This document shows, in pieces, positions 1 to 8,029 of a DNA stretch of 64,000 bases (position 1 is its first letter; each line of letters opens with the position of its first letter). The translations under genes and the position numbers were made by a program. The notes beneath the pieces were generated by a model. It made no database searches. It had not been told where the DNA came from and saw nothing but the letters and a program-made list of their open reading frames with translations. Source of the DNA: Nitrospirota bacterium (lineage in GTDB: Bacteria > Nitrospirota > Thermodesulfovibrionia > Thermodesulfovibrionales > UBA6898); assembly GCA_016214855.1 (NCBI GenBank), contig JACRMT010000011.1, forward strand, positions 1-64,000, written 5' to 3'.

Positions 1-398
1 GCAAGAAGATAGTTCGTTACCTTGAGATTTGACAACGCAGCAGCTGTTGCATATGCATTATCCGACGTCAGAGCATTGGCAGGCGTCGCCCATGCATTCG
101 TACCAATAGAAGTATTATTTGCTGCCAAGGTAGGGCTGTTCGGTCCTGAGGTCGCAGCATTTACAGTGGCTGGAACGGCAAGAGCAAAGACAAGGATAAG
201 GGCAATTGCTGCCATGAGCATTATCCCGAGATGAGAAGACTGCCTAAGCTGACGCTGATTATCAGCGCCTTTTCTCTTCTGACCTTCATTTTCATAAAGT
301 CCTCTCATGTCAGCCCTCACCTCTCTTCCGATCATCGAAGTATTTTGTCTCATTTCAGATTTCATCCCGCCATGTATCCTGTATCTGCGCGCGTTCAT
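1..398 (-). CDS. Partial secreted protein (N-terminus only)
   Basis: The reading frame runs off the left edge, so only the N-terminus is visible. ATG at 398 follows a GGTGGGGGG run 13 bases after the giant cytochrome stop; an in-frame ATG at 308 behind GAGGTGAGGG is an alternative. A charged stretch of over 50 residues precedes a hydrophobic core ending in a VNA-A type signal-peptidase site, so export is likely. The mature start (GPNSP, then NAWATPANAL and DNAYATAA) resembles modules of secreted multidomain proteins in Geobacter-like genomes; that resemblance is from memory. No haem motif is seen in this part. It is probably the last visible gene of the cytochrome operon. Function unknown. 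Confidence 0.6.
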   Translation of the reverse strand, partial: MNARRYRIHGGMKSEMRQNTSMIGREVRADMRGLYENEGQKRKGADNQRQLRQSSHLGIMLMAAIALILVFALAVPATVNAATSGPNSPTLAANNTSIGTNAWATPANALTSDNAYATAAALSNLKVTNYLL

Positions 399-411
399 AG
401 TTCCCCCCACC

Positions 412-3400
412 TTATGGCAAACTCGTATGGCACGAGTTACAGGTTATATTTATGGCGCCCCATGTCACCGAGTTTCCGTTATGACATGCCACTGAACTGC
501 ATGACTTGCTTCCCGGATTGTACGATGCTGCAGTCTTGGATCCGTCGGAGGAAGTAATGCCTCCCTTATAACCATTATTTCGGAGCCAACTGTTGTTCAA
601 TTCAGTAACGCTTGTTATGTCATCTCTGATCTGTGCCTTTGAATTAATGGTTCCCGCAGCAAACCCAACATCAGGAGTTCCATTGATATGGGTCGTTGAT
701 AAGGCATCAATGCTCATAGTCCCCTTTGAAGGTGAGGTATGGCAAGAGGAGCATACAGTATTCAGATCGTTACCGACAGTCGACACCGTTGAGTTATGAC
801 AGGTCTGGCAGTTAATTGTGGTTGATGTGGCATCAGTTCCATGGGCATTCTGCCTCAGGCTAGCATCTTTGCTCAAACCGGTTGTTCCGGTAAAAACATT
901 CTTATAATGGATACCGACAAAGTGGCCGCCGACAACGCCCATGCCCATGTAATTTGGATTATAGTGCGAAAGAGACCCGGGCTTTCCGCCGCTGTTCGGT
1001 GAGTTTCCGTGACAGTTGGCACACTTGTCTCCGCTAAAGGCTCCGCCATACCAATCAGGTGTTGTCTGATATCCATATCCTGTGCCGTCGTCATAGCCGT
1101 TGCTATGGCAGTATATGCTTGAGCAGATTACACTGACCCCTGTATTCTGAGTATAAGCCTCTGGCGCTGCATTTTTCGCCTTTACTGTCCCAGATGCAGC
1201 AACATCATACGCATCAAAATTCAGATTCTTAATTCCATTCATATGCGTAGCAACTGTACTGGGGTGGCAATACCCGCAGCCAAACTTGGGATTACCGCTC
1301 ACATAGCTCACCCCGTAGAACCAGACCTCACCGTAATTATTCAGGGACAGCTTCTTGCCTGCAAGTATAGTCGTGACATCAACATGCTTTTGATGCGTTA
1401 AGCTGAGGTTCGCATTCGTATGGCAGTCTGAACAGTTATCTGCCCCACCATCCATTGTTCCATTGATATGTTTTGTCACATCGACAAATCCGGTTCCAGC
1501 GCTATTCACATGGTCGTGGCAGATAATACAGGATGTCGGTCCCGCACCATTATGAGCTGCAATTGCTGCCGGCGGATAGCCATGACATTGCGCACAGTCA
1601 TGTAATGGATCGCCGGTCAGGTAGCTTGTATCATTCCAGGACGGCGTCCTGTTTGCGCCATCGGATGTTCCCTTTGGCATGGCACCGCCATGACAGTAGG
1701 TCGTTGAACACTGACCAGCCGAATATACAGGAGAAATACTCCCTGTCTTTGCAAGACTGCCAAAGGTAAGTTCAGCCGGAAGTGCTGAATCTATATGGCC
1801 GGCCTCAGTCACTGTTGCCGGAACCTTATGACACTCATTACAGGCAACAGGGTTAGCTATATTACTCAGCGCCCGGAGATGCGTCTGATGCGCGCCTACT
1901 ACGCTGCCTGTTGCAAGGGTATTACCAGCAGTATCAGCAGGAGGAGCCTTAGCATAATCAGGAGCAACACCTATCGTCGGTGTTCCGTGACATTTTGTGC
2001 ATGTATCGATTCCCGTCAAATCTGTACCCCACTGCGGAGATATTGTCCCATGACAGAATACTGTCGAACATGTGCCGTATCCATTACCGGGTGCGCCGGC
2101 CTGTGAGTATGAGCCGGCACCGCCGGCCTGCGCTGCATTGAATTCAGTATCAATGCTGCCGTCAGCATGTTTAATAGTGCCAGACCCTGCATTCGTATGA
2201 CAGGTCGCACAGTTATAGCCTGCCACACTCAGATGTTGGGTATGGCTGCCTGATGTCATTGGTGACGCATGACAACTTCCACAGGTAGTTGCTGCTCCAC
2301 CCCATGAAGGCGTTTTATAATCTGAAGTTCCCGCAAGCATCGGCGCTCCACCACTTCTCTGCCCTATACTGTGACAGTACACCGTTGCACAAGTTCCATA
2401 TCCGTTTCCAGGCGTATTTGGCGTCTGGCTATATGATGCGGAATTACTGAAAGGATCAGCGTTAAATGCTACTTCGATAACAGCATTCGCGTGGCTGGCG
2501 GTGCCTTCCCCTGCGTTCTTATGACATTCGGAACAGGTCTTTGAAAGCGGTGCGCCAATATGCGCCGTATGACTACCTGAATCCATGACTGCTTTATGAC
2601 AATCGCCGCAGACAACGCTTCCGGTCCAGGTCGGAGTCTTATAATCTCCTGACGTAAGAGCGCCTCCGTTACTACCTTGACCTGTGCTATGGCAGTATAG
2701 GTTGCCGCATTGCATGGTGCCTGTATTGGAGACTGTGGAGGTTCCAGTATAATTATAATCAACGCCAGACTGGCCATCATAACTGCCGCCCTGAATTGCA
2801 CCACTAAAGAGAGAAAATCCGATTGTAACAGCCTGAATAGTGCCATCATTATGTGTTGGACCTGAGCCCCTGCTGTTATAGTGGCAGTCAGCGCAATCTA
2901 TACCTAACCCATTGAAATGACGATTATGAGCTCCGGCCGTAATCGACCCGGTCGCTGCAGGACTGCTTACCAGCCCATCAGGTCCGCCAGCAGTGGCGTT
3001 AATGGGCGGGAAACCGTGGCAGGTATTACAACCGGCTGCCTGAAATCCTTCTTCGTGCTTATGGCAAGTCACACAATTTGCGCCGTTCTGAGATGCATGC
3101 ACCCCCTGAGCAGATCGCGAGCCATCTGCGCGCCAGTGCTCAGTCAGAGTATGACAGACCTGACATATGCCGTTTGGTGTCGGGTCTGTACCAGTTAAGC
3201 TCTCATCGTAAGCAAATGAATTTTGTCCCGTATTAGAGAAAAATTTTACAACCTTATTAACATTGTCGGCACCCAGCACTGACGTACGAACAAACTGACC
3301 ATAAATAAGGGCAAAGGTATTGCCAACAGAGACTGCACCAGGGTTGCCGGTTACAGTGATCGACGTATCCGTTGCAGAGACAATTTTTCCCGCAACAGGG

Positions 3401-3933
3401 GTCCCTGATATTGGAGTTTTATAAAATATCAGCCCGCGCTCAGTTCCTCCCGCGGCATTAGCCGATTTCTTGCCCCATGTCGCTGCGTCAGTCCAGGCAG
3501 CATTGTTTACAACTTTATTATTATAGCCATAGGTTGTTGAGCCGTCTGGATTTGTCGCAACAGAAGTGACTGTGCCCGTAACCAGATACGTCTGCGTACC
3601 ATAAGAAATTCGCTGCAGCTGACCGTGCGAACCTGCAGCCTGTCGAAAATGGCAGGCAATACAGTCTCTTTCCCAAATGCCATATTTATTGCTCGTATTT
3701 GTACTTGAATGGGTAAGAACCTTTGGAGCGCTATTTTTACTGTACCCGGAGCCCGTATCATTGTTATGACATGATAGACAAACACTATCATTGTAGGGGT
3801 TCGGCATTATATTATGGCAATCAGCACAGATCATAGTGCTCGATACATTGTGCGGTGCATCGAGAACTTGAGCATGCACACTCACCGCCAGTCCGACAAG
3901 GAGAATTCCGATCAGTATCAGTATCTTTTTCAT
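412..3933 (-). CDS. Giant exported multihaem cytochrome c (21 CxxCH + 6 CxxxxCH)
   Basis: This 1173-residue protein starts with a clear signal peptide (MKKILILIGILL to VHAQ) and has no later membrane segment. I count 21 CxxCH motifs, the first near residue 36, and six CxxxxCH motifs (such as CGNLYCH, CATVYCH, CSTVFCH, CSSIYCH). Each CxxxxCH usually precedes a CxxCH, the pattern of the Geobacter CxxxxCH...CxxCH repeat family. Residues about 100-250 lack haem motifs and may form a separate beta domain. The ATG sits in an ATGA overlap with the NHL gene stop and follows AGGGGGG, so translation is probably coupled. Likely role: periplasmic or extracellular electron transfer and storage. Haem attachment at CxxxxCH is not proven. 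Confidence 0.9.
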   Translation of the reverse strand: MKKILILIGILLVGLAVSVHAQVLDAPHNVSSTMICADCHNIMPNPYNDSVCLSCHNNDTGSGYSKNSAPKVLTHSSTNTSNKYGIWERDCIACHFRQAAGSHGQLQRISYGTQTYLVTGTVTSVATNPDGSTTYGYNNKVVNNAAWTDAATWGKKSANAAGGTERGLIFYKTPISGTPVAGKIVSATDTSITVTGNPGAVSVGNTFALIYGQFVRTSVLGADNVNKVVKFFSNTGQNSFAYDESLTGTDPTPNGICQVCHTLTEHWRADGSRSAQGVHASQNGANCVTCHKHEEGFQAAGCNTCHGFPPINATAGGPDGLVSSPAATGSITAGAHNRHFNGLGIDCADCHYNSRGSGPTHNDGTIQAVTIGFSLFSGAIQGGSYDGQSGVDYNYTGTSTVSNTGTMQCGNLYCHSTGQGSNGGALTSGDYKTPTWTGSVVCGDCHKAVMDSGSHTAHIGAPLSKTCSECHKNAGEGTASHANAVIEVAFNADPFSNSASYSQTPNTPGNGYGTCATVYCHSIGQRSGGAPMLAGTSDYKTPSWGGAATTCGSCHASPMTSGSHTQHLSVAGYNCATCHTNAGSGTIKHADGSIDTEFNAAQAGGAGSYSQAGAPGNGYGTCSTVFCHGTISPQWGTDLTGIDTCTKCHGTPTIGVAPDYAKAPPADTAGNTLATGSVVGAHQTHLRALSNIANPVACNECHKVPATVTEAGHIDSALPAELTFGSLAKTGSISPVYSAGQCSTTYCHGGAMPKGTSDGANRTPSWNDTSYLTGDPLHDCAQCHGYPPAAIAAHNGAGPTSCIICHDHVNSAGTGFVDVTKHINGTMDGGADNCSDCHTNANLSLTHQKHVDVTTILAGKKLSLNNYGEVWFYGVSYVSGNPKFGCGYCHPSTVATHMNGIKNLNFDAYDVAASGTVKAKNAAPEAYTQNTGVSVICSSIYCHSNGYDDGTGYGYQTTPDWYGGAFSGDKCANCHGNSPNSGGKPGSLSHYNPNYMGMGVVGGHFVGIHYKNVFTGTTGLSKDASLRQNAHGTDATSTTINCQTCHNSTVSTVGNDLNTVCSSCHTSPSKGTMSIDALSTTHINGTPDVGFAAGTINSKAQIRDDITSVTELNNSWLRNNGYKGGITSSDGSKTAASYNPGSKSCSSVACHNGNSVTWGAINITCNSCHTSLP

Positions 3934-4862
3934 TGCTGACCCCCCTGCTGCACCGCTGCAATTTGCGTTACCTCAAACATCAGGATACTACGAGTTTCAC
4001 TTGCCGCTACATACAGGATGCCATCTGAAGACATTGCAAGAGACACTGCAGTGCGCAGTTCACCGGAATTGCTCTGAATATCTCCCAGCAAGGTTCCTGC
4101 CTCGTCAAAAAGGACAACAGCATTCGTGGCAGCATCCGTTATATACAGTATACCATCAGCAAAGGCTATATCAGTCGGGCGGAACATCTGTGATTTTCCA
4201 TAGTCATGAATTGATCCAATCAGGCTGTAATTCTTATCAAAAATTGATATCCTTGACGCGGTTGTAAATGAATTCTGATCCTTAACAACCGGGGCATCGA
4301 TAATATAAACAGCATCAGCAGTCACCTCTATTGCGATCGGCAGATTTACACCCTCGATCATATTTATATAACGACCGGACTCATCATATATCCTCACCGC
4401 ATTGCCGACATTGTCCACAACAAAAATAAGCCCTGTCGAAGCGTCATGCGAGATGTCACGGATCGAGCGGAATTCATTCTTGCCTGCACCAAGGTACCCA
4501 ACAACCTGCCCATTCTTGACTATTGAGACGGCATAATCCTGATGGGATCCTATATAAAGGGTGCCATTAGGGGCAGCGGCTATAGCTGATACACGGGGGA
4601 ACGAAATATCGCCGATATAGGAGCCGTTTCTGTCAAGCTTCAGGATATGATTCTTATAAGAATCAACAACATACAGCGTTCCGTCAGTTCCAACAGAAAG
4701 CCTGCCGGGAGACCATAAAGCAGACTTGCTCATTGTTATGCCCGCCACCTGCTCAACCGCCGGCAACCCAGTTGCCTGGCCTACGGCCGGCAGTATCATT
4801 GCCAGCGCACAGAAGAGCAGTAGCGCTCCTATCTTTGTCTGTCTCTTAAAGCTGCTTTCCAT
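3930..4862 (-). CDS. Exported NHL-repeat beta-propeller protein
   Basis: A 310-residue protein with an N-terminal signal peptide (hydrophobic LLLFCALAMILP) followed by repeated blades of the type GxLYVVDxxxNxIxxLD, typical of six-bladed NHL propellers. No lipobox cysteine is seen, unlike the other two NHL proteins of this locus. The start at 4862 is chosen because AAGGGGG precedes it; an upstream in-frame ATG at 4910 has no good ribosome site. The stop overlaps the giant cytochrome start by 4 bases. NHL proteins are recurrent neighbours of multihaem cytochromes, where a scaffold or assembly role is usually proposed. A sigma-54-like element lies about 97 bases upstream. Confidence 0.85.
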   Translation of the reverse strand: MESSFKRQTKIGALLLFCALAMILPAVGQATGLPAVEQVAGITMSKSALWSPGRLSVGTDGTLYVVDSYKNHILKLDRNGSYIGDISFPRVSAIAAAPNGTLYIGSHQDYAVSIVKNGQVVGYLGAGKNEFRSIRDISHDASTGLIFVVDNVGNAVRIYDESGRYINMIEGVNLPIAIEVTADAVYIIDAPVVKDQNSFTTASRISIFDKNYSLIGSIHDYGKSQMFRPTDIAFADGILYITDAATNAVVLFDEAGTLLGDIQSNSGELRTAVSLAMSSDGILYVAASETRSILMFEVTQIAAVQQGGQQ

Positions 4863-4958
4863 AATCTCTCGCCCCCTTATTGTAACTGTTTTATCCAATA
4901 TAATTGCCATAGTTTTTCTCTGTTTCAGCTCTCCGAATATTATTTACAAATAAAATAA

Positions 4959-4974
4959 GCAAAAAACATGCCTT
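4959..4974 (-). promoter_or_regulatory. Sigma-54-like -24/-12 element
   Basis: Read on the minus strand: AGGCAT, five bases, TTGC, close to the TGGCAC-N5-TTGC consensus. It lies about 97 bases before the NHL gene start at 4862. A second, weaker copy (GGCAT then TAGC) lies just upstream at 4990-5005. The 240-base gap between octahaem and NHL genes is AT-rich and otherwise holds only inverted repeats. Transcription from here would start a unit covering the NHL gene, the giant cytochrome and the secreted protein. Confidence 0.45.
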
Positions 4975-5064
4975 ATTTACCCAACGAATAGCTAAAAAAA
5001 TGCCTTCTAAACCAATGAGATACAAAACTCACGCAAGAGCGTTGACACGGATAATCCTGTATCA

Positions 5065-5080
5065 TGTGAGTTATTTCACG
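5065..5080. promoter_or_regulatory. CRP/FNR-family-like palindrome
   Basis: TGTGA, six bases, TCACG: nine of ten consensus positions of the TGTGA-N6-TCACA site bound by CRP-type regulators. It lies about 95 bases upstream of the sigma-54-like element. Its AACTCAC arm also pairs with GTGAGTT on the other strand at 5026-5032, making a wider dyad. The operator role is inferred from position and symmetry only. Confidence 0.3.
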
Positions 5081-5102
5081 CACATTGAGACATATCTACC
5101 AG

Positions 5103-6185
5103 CTACCACTGAGACAGGCAACGGTTATTAACACAATACGTCAGTGTCTGATTTAGTTTATGCTCATACTTTTGGCCATTGACATGACACGAAAGATAAC
5201 ACCGCGGGCTCCCGCGCAAGGCAGACAGATAGGTCAGCTCACCGGCAGAGTTCGGAAAAACCATTGTTGCGTCGAACTTAATCAGCGCAGGATTATACCT
5301 GCTGCCATGCGCATCGTGGCATTGACCACAGGAGATCTGATTATAGATTACATGAATCTTGTGGGCCTTAAAGCTCTCATCGCCGAGGATGCTGGATCTC
5401 TCATGACAGGAATAACAAAGCTCATAAGCCTTAGAGCTTTCAGATCCGGTAGTGCGTAAATAGCGATATTTTAAAATAGGCTCATAGATCGAGCCGTGAG
5501 GGCCCTTTGGCCCTGATGGATCATCATTGCCATGACAGTCAGAGCAGGATATGGTGCTTGAGCGCGTATATCCTTTCCGCAGACTTGGAACAAAAGAATT
5601 TTTCCCAAAAGTCTCAACAGGATGAAACGACGCATTCGTCGGGGCAAATGCAAGGGCAATATTACCCTGTTCGATGGAGGGATTTCCCTGGTCAGCGTGG
5701 CAGTTATAACAGACCTCATATTCATTTCTGACCTGCCTGACCGCCGCTCCTCTGCCGGAATACCCTTTCAGCCCCTTGATGGTGTTTCCCTTTTCCGTTT
5801 TATGCATATTGTGGCAGTCATAGCAGGAAACATGCCGCAAAGCTCCCATAGAGCTATCCGGCATGCGCTCACCCGGCACATGTTTATACGAGGTCTGGAT
5901 AACAGGATGGTTTGAATTCTTCATGACAACTGAATAGATGTCCAGGCCCGATTTTTCGCCGTTATTCCGCGAGTCAAACCCGTGGCAGGAAAAGCAGATT
6001 TCATCTTTCGGCTGCTTAAGCATGGAAGTTCCCCGCTTGCCATGCCCCCTGTGGCAGGCACCGCACCCTCCTGGCACCTTAGCTCTATCCAGATGGGTTC
6101 CTTTACCAGCATACCCGATATCTCCAGCAAAGAACATTAGGAAAAAAACAGATGTCAGAAATAGCAATATCGAAAGTTTTCTCAC
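5103..6185 (-). CDS. Exported 7-8-haem cytochrome c (doubled CxxCH type)
   Basis: About 360 residues. A basic start (RKLS) and a hydrophobic segment ending near YAGKG indicate export. Seven CxxCH motifs are visible (CGACH, CFSCH, CYDCH, CYNCH, CSDCH, CYSCH, CGQCH), plus one CxxxCH (CYLSCH) near the C-terminus that could bind an eighth haem. Spacing and phrases such as CHRGH, CHNMH and CHDAHGS fit the paired-CxxCH cytochrome family. GTG at 6185 is preferred: it follows GAAAGAG, places the signal peptide at the very N-terminus and lies 13 bases after the tetrahaem stop. ATG at 6236 would add 17 residues and overlap that gene. Likely a periplasmic electron carrier in the conduit. Confidence 0.85.
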   Translation of the reverse strand: MRKLSILLFLTSVFFLMFFAGDIGYAGKGTHLDRAKVPGGCGACHRGHGKRGTSMLKQPKDEICFSCHGFDSRNNGEKSGLDIYSVVMKNSNHPVIQTSYKHVPGERMPDSSMGALRHVSCYDCHNMHKTEKGNTIKGLKGYSGRGAAVRQVRNEYEVCYNCHADQGNPSIEQGNIALAFAPTNASFHPVETFGKNSFVPSLRKGYTRSSTISCSDCHGNDDPSGPKGPHGSIYEPILKYRYLRTTGSESSKAYELCYSCHERSSILGDESFKAHKIHVIYNQISCGQCHDAHGSRYNPALIKFDATMVFPNSAGELTYLSALRGSPRCYLSCHVNGQKYEHKLNQTLTYCVNNRCLSQW

Positions 6186-6198
6186 AAAGCGCGCTCTT

Positions 6199-6972
6199 TC
6201 ATGGACATGCCAGATCACAGTCCCGATGACAGGCAAGGCAGAGCGGATCTATGCCCAGAACCGGATCACTAATGTCAACTCTGAGAAATTTGTTGCCAGA
6301 GGGCGAGTCCTCATGCGGATCGTGGCAGGATGAGCACTGCACGCCGGTCTTTGTGTGGGAACCGGCTCCATACAAATTATTGGTCGGCCTCATCTTCACC
6401 GCATTACCGGCAGAAGGAAAACATACCCTCCAGCTGATCGGCGAGACCGGGTCATTGCATTGGGTATTCTTGGCGTTTATCAGCGCAGTATTAACCTCAA
6501 GAGAAACAGGGTGATGACCGCTCAGGTCAGTGCCGAGATTTGATGAACCAGGGTCTCCGGCCACTCCCGGCATGACTCCGCCAGTGCCGGTCCCCTCTAC
6601 ATTAATTATGCTTGGAGAGTACCCGGAACGGGCAACTGATCCTATAGCGACTGTCCCGTCGTGACAACTCAGACAGAGTCTTGAGTCTCCATCGGGAGGA
6701 TTCTGGGGCACTGATTTCATGGTCGGTGATGCTGACAATGTATAGACAGCATTCGAAAGGGTATGATTCCAGAGCGGGACATGAAGTCCATCAATGTTGA
6801 CGGTGGCACTATGCGGCGTGTGGCAGAAAACACAGATACGATCTTCAACCCCGGACTTAACAACACCGGGACCAGTCATTGAAAGATTATGCTTCGTGGC
6901 AGCGATGCCGGCAATAGCGATCGATGTGCTGTGCAACACCATTAATATAATAAAATAAATTCTACCGATCAT
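6199..6972 (-). CDS. OmcE-like exported tetrahaem cytochrome c (second copy)
   Basis: 257 residues with a signal peptide (MIGRIYFIILMVL to IAIAG) and four CxxCH motifs: CVFCHTPH, CLSCHDG, CSSCHDPH and CLACH. The order TKHNL, CxFCHxPH, PLW, LCLSCHDG, GTDLSGHHPV, CxSCHDPH, FLR, LCxxCH is shared with the tetrahaem gene at 11125-11898 and with OmcE, a Geobacter cytochrome that polymerises into extracellular filaments (from memory). An insert with two extra cysteines (CNDPV, VCFPS) between haems 2 and 3 sets this copy apart and could form a disulfide. It sits 14 bases after the NHL lipoprotein gene and just before the octahaem gene. Confidence 0.85.
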   Translation of the reverse strand: MIGRIYFIILMVLHSTSIAIAGIAATKHNLSMTGPGVVKSGVEDRICVFCHTPHSATVNIDGLHVPLWNHTLSNAVYTLSASPTMKSVPQNPPDGDSRLCLSCHDGTVAIGSVARSGYSPSIINVEGTGTGGVMPGVAGDPGSSNLGTDLSGHHPVSLEVNTALINAKNTQCNDPVSPISWRVCFPSAGNAVKMRPTNNLYGAGSHTKTGVQCSSCHDPHEDSPSGNKFLRVDISDPVLGIDPLCLACHRDCDLACP

Positions 6973-6986
6973 GTTTTTTTCAATGC

Positions 6987-8021
6987 TTATTTCGCCCCAA
7001 GATATCTAAAAACCTGCACCCTGCTGTTATAGGTATCTGCAACATAGATAAAATCATTCCTGATAAAAATACCAGATGGCAGGTACAATTGTCCATAATC
7101 CTGACCCTGTCCACCAAAAAAAAGGAGCAGCTTACCCTCTCTATTAAACATTTTTACCATATCTTTTATTGCATCGACAACATAAATATTCCCTGCGCTG
7201 TCCGTTGCTATGCCCTTCGGTTTTTCAAGATTCCCGTAGGCATCGCCCAACGAACCGAACATATCGAGAAACTCTTCACGGGGAGAAAATATCTGCACCC
7301 TGAAATTCATCGAGTCCGTAACAAAAAGCTCTCCCTGAGCGCCCACCCAGAGATGGGCAGGAAAATTGAACTCCCCCTTTTCTGAGCCCTGCTTACCAAA
7401 ACTGCCGAGTCGTTTGCCTTCAAGATTGTATTTATAAATCGTATGTGCAACCGTATCAGCAACATACATATACTTTCTTTCAGCGTCAAGGGCAAGCGCT
7501 GTCGGCCGCTCAAACGCACCCTCAAATGTTCCGGCAAGCCTCATTCCCGAATCAAAGATAAACACTTTTTTTAATAAAGAATCACTTATGAATATCCGCC
7601 CCTGATATGAGACCACGCCGATAGGAGATAGAAGATCCTCATTTCCTGCCTTCAGGATATGGCTCAACTCACCTGTCCGCGTATTGATAATCGTGACACG
7701 GAAAGCACCCGTATCAGCAATAATCAGGGAATCCTGATCATCAGCATATATCCCATAGGGTCGTATCAACTGCGTAGCAGACTGCGGATCAGTAATGTCG
7801 CCTCCCACGCCTCCGGCAAAAAAATCGAAAAAACGGCCTGCTTCTGAAGCCCACGAAGATACTGTCCATTGATAGACAATCCGCGGTCTTTCCGGCTGTC
7901 CCGGCCAAAAGATCGTTTCTGCTGCGGTGCGGTCGATAGCTGCTTTTTGTGAAGCACAGGAAGCCATCATCATGCAGCTCAGCAGAAAAAACAGGAGGAT
8001 GCTCTTCTTTTCAGAAAACAC
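6987..8021 (-). CDS. NHL-repeat beta-propeller lipoprotein
   Basis: 344 residues. The signal peptide ends in a lipobox (MASC), so Cys22 is probably lipidated. The mature start has the phrase FWPGQPERPRIVY, matching WPLPPDEPRIRY in the NHL lipoprotein at 12213-13277, so the two are paralogues. Blades contain repeated GIxxDxxGxIYVVDxxxxRVQVF patterns. The gene begins 8 bases after the barrel stop and ends 14 bases before a tetrahaem cytochrome. Role is inferred: a lipid-anchored propeller at a membrane that could dock or assemble the cytochromes. The protein has no haem motif or obvious catalytic site. Confidence 0.87.
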   Translation of the reverse strand: MFSEKKSILLFFLLSCMMMASCASQKAAIDRTAAETIFWPGQPERPRIVYQWTVSSWASEAGRFFDFFAGGVGGDITDPQSATQLIRPYGIYADDQDSLIIADTGAFRVTIINTRTGELSHILKAGNEDLLSPIGVVSYQGRIFISDSLLKKVFIFDSGMRLAGTFEGAFERPTALALDAERKYMYVADTVAHTIYKYNLEGKRLGSFGKQGSEKGEFNFPAHLWVGAQGELFVTDSMNFRVQIFSPREEFLDMFGSLGDAYGNLEKPKGIATDSAGNIYVVDAIKDMVKMFNREGKLLLFFGGQGQDYGQLYLPSGIFIRNDFIYVADTYNSRVQVFRYLGAK

Positions 8022-8029
8022 ACATGTCC

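Noticed and set aside
593-3198. Several plus- and minus-strand ORFs inside the giant cytochrome gene
   Set aside because: They are other-frame readings of a strongly supported gene with signal peptide and repeated haem motifs; none has a recognisable domain or ribosome site.
412-3933. Regularly repeated short sequences resembling a CRISPR or tandem array
   Set aside because: The repeats are codons of CxxCH and CxxxxCH units with irregular spacing and diverged sequence, not identical direct repeats with spacers.
5938-6333. Plus-strand ORF across the octahaem/tetrahaem junction
   Set aside because: It is antisense to two well-supported cytochrome genes and encodes no recognisable protein.
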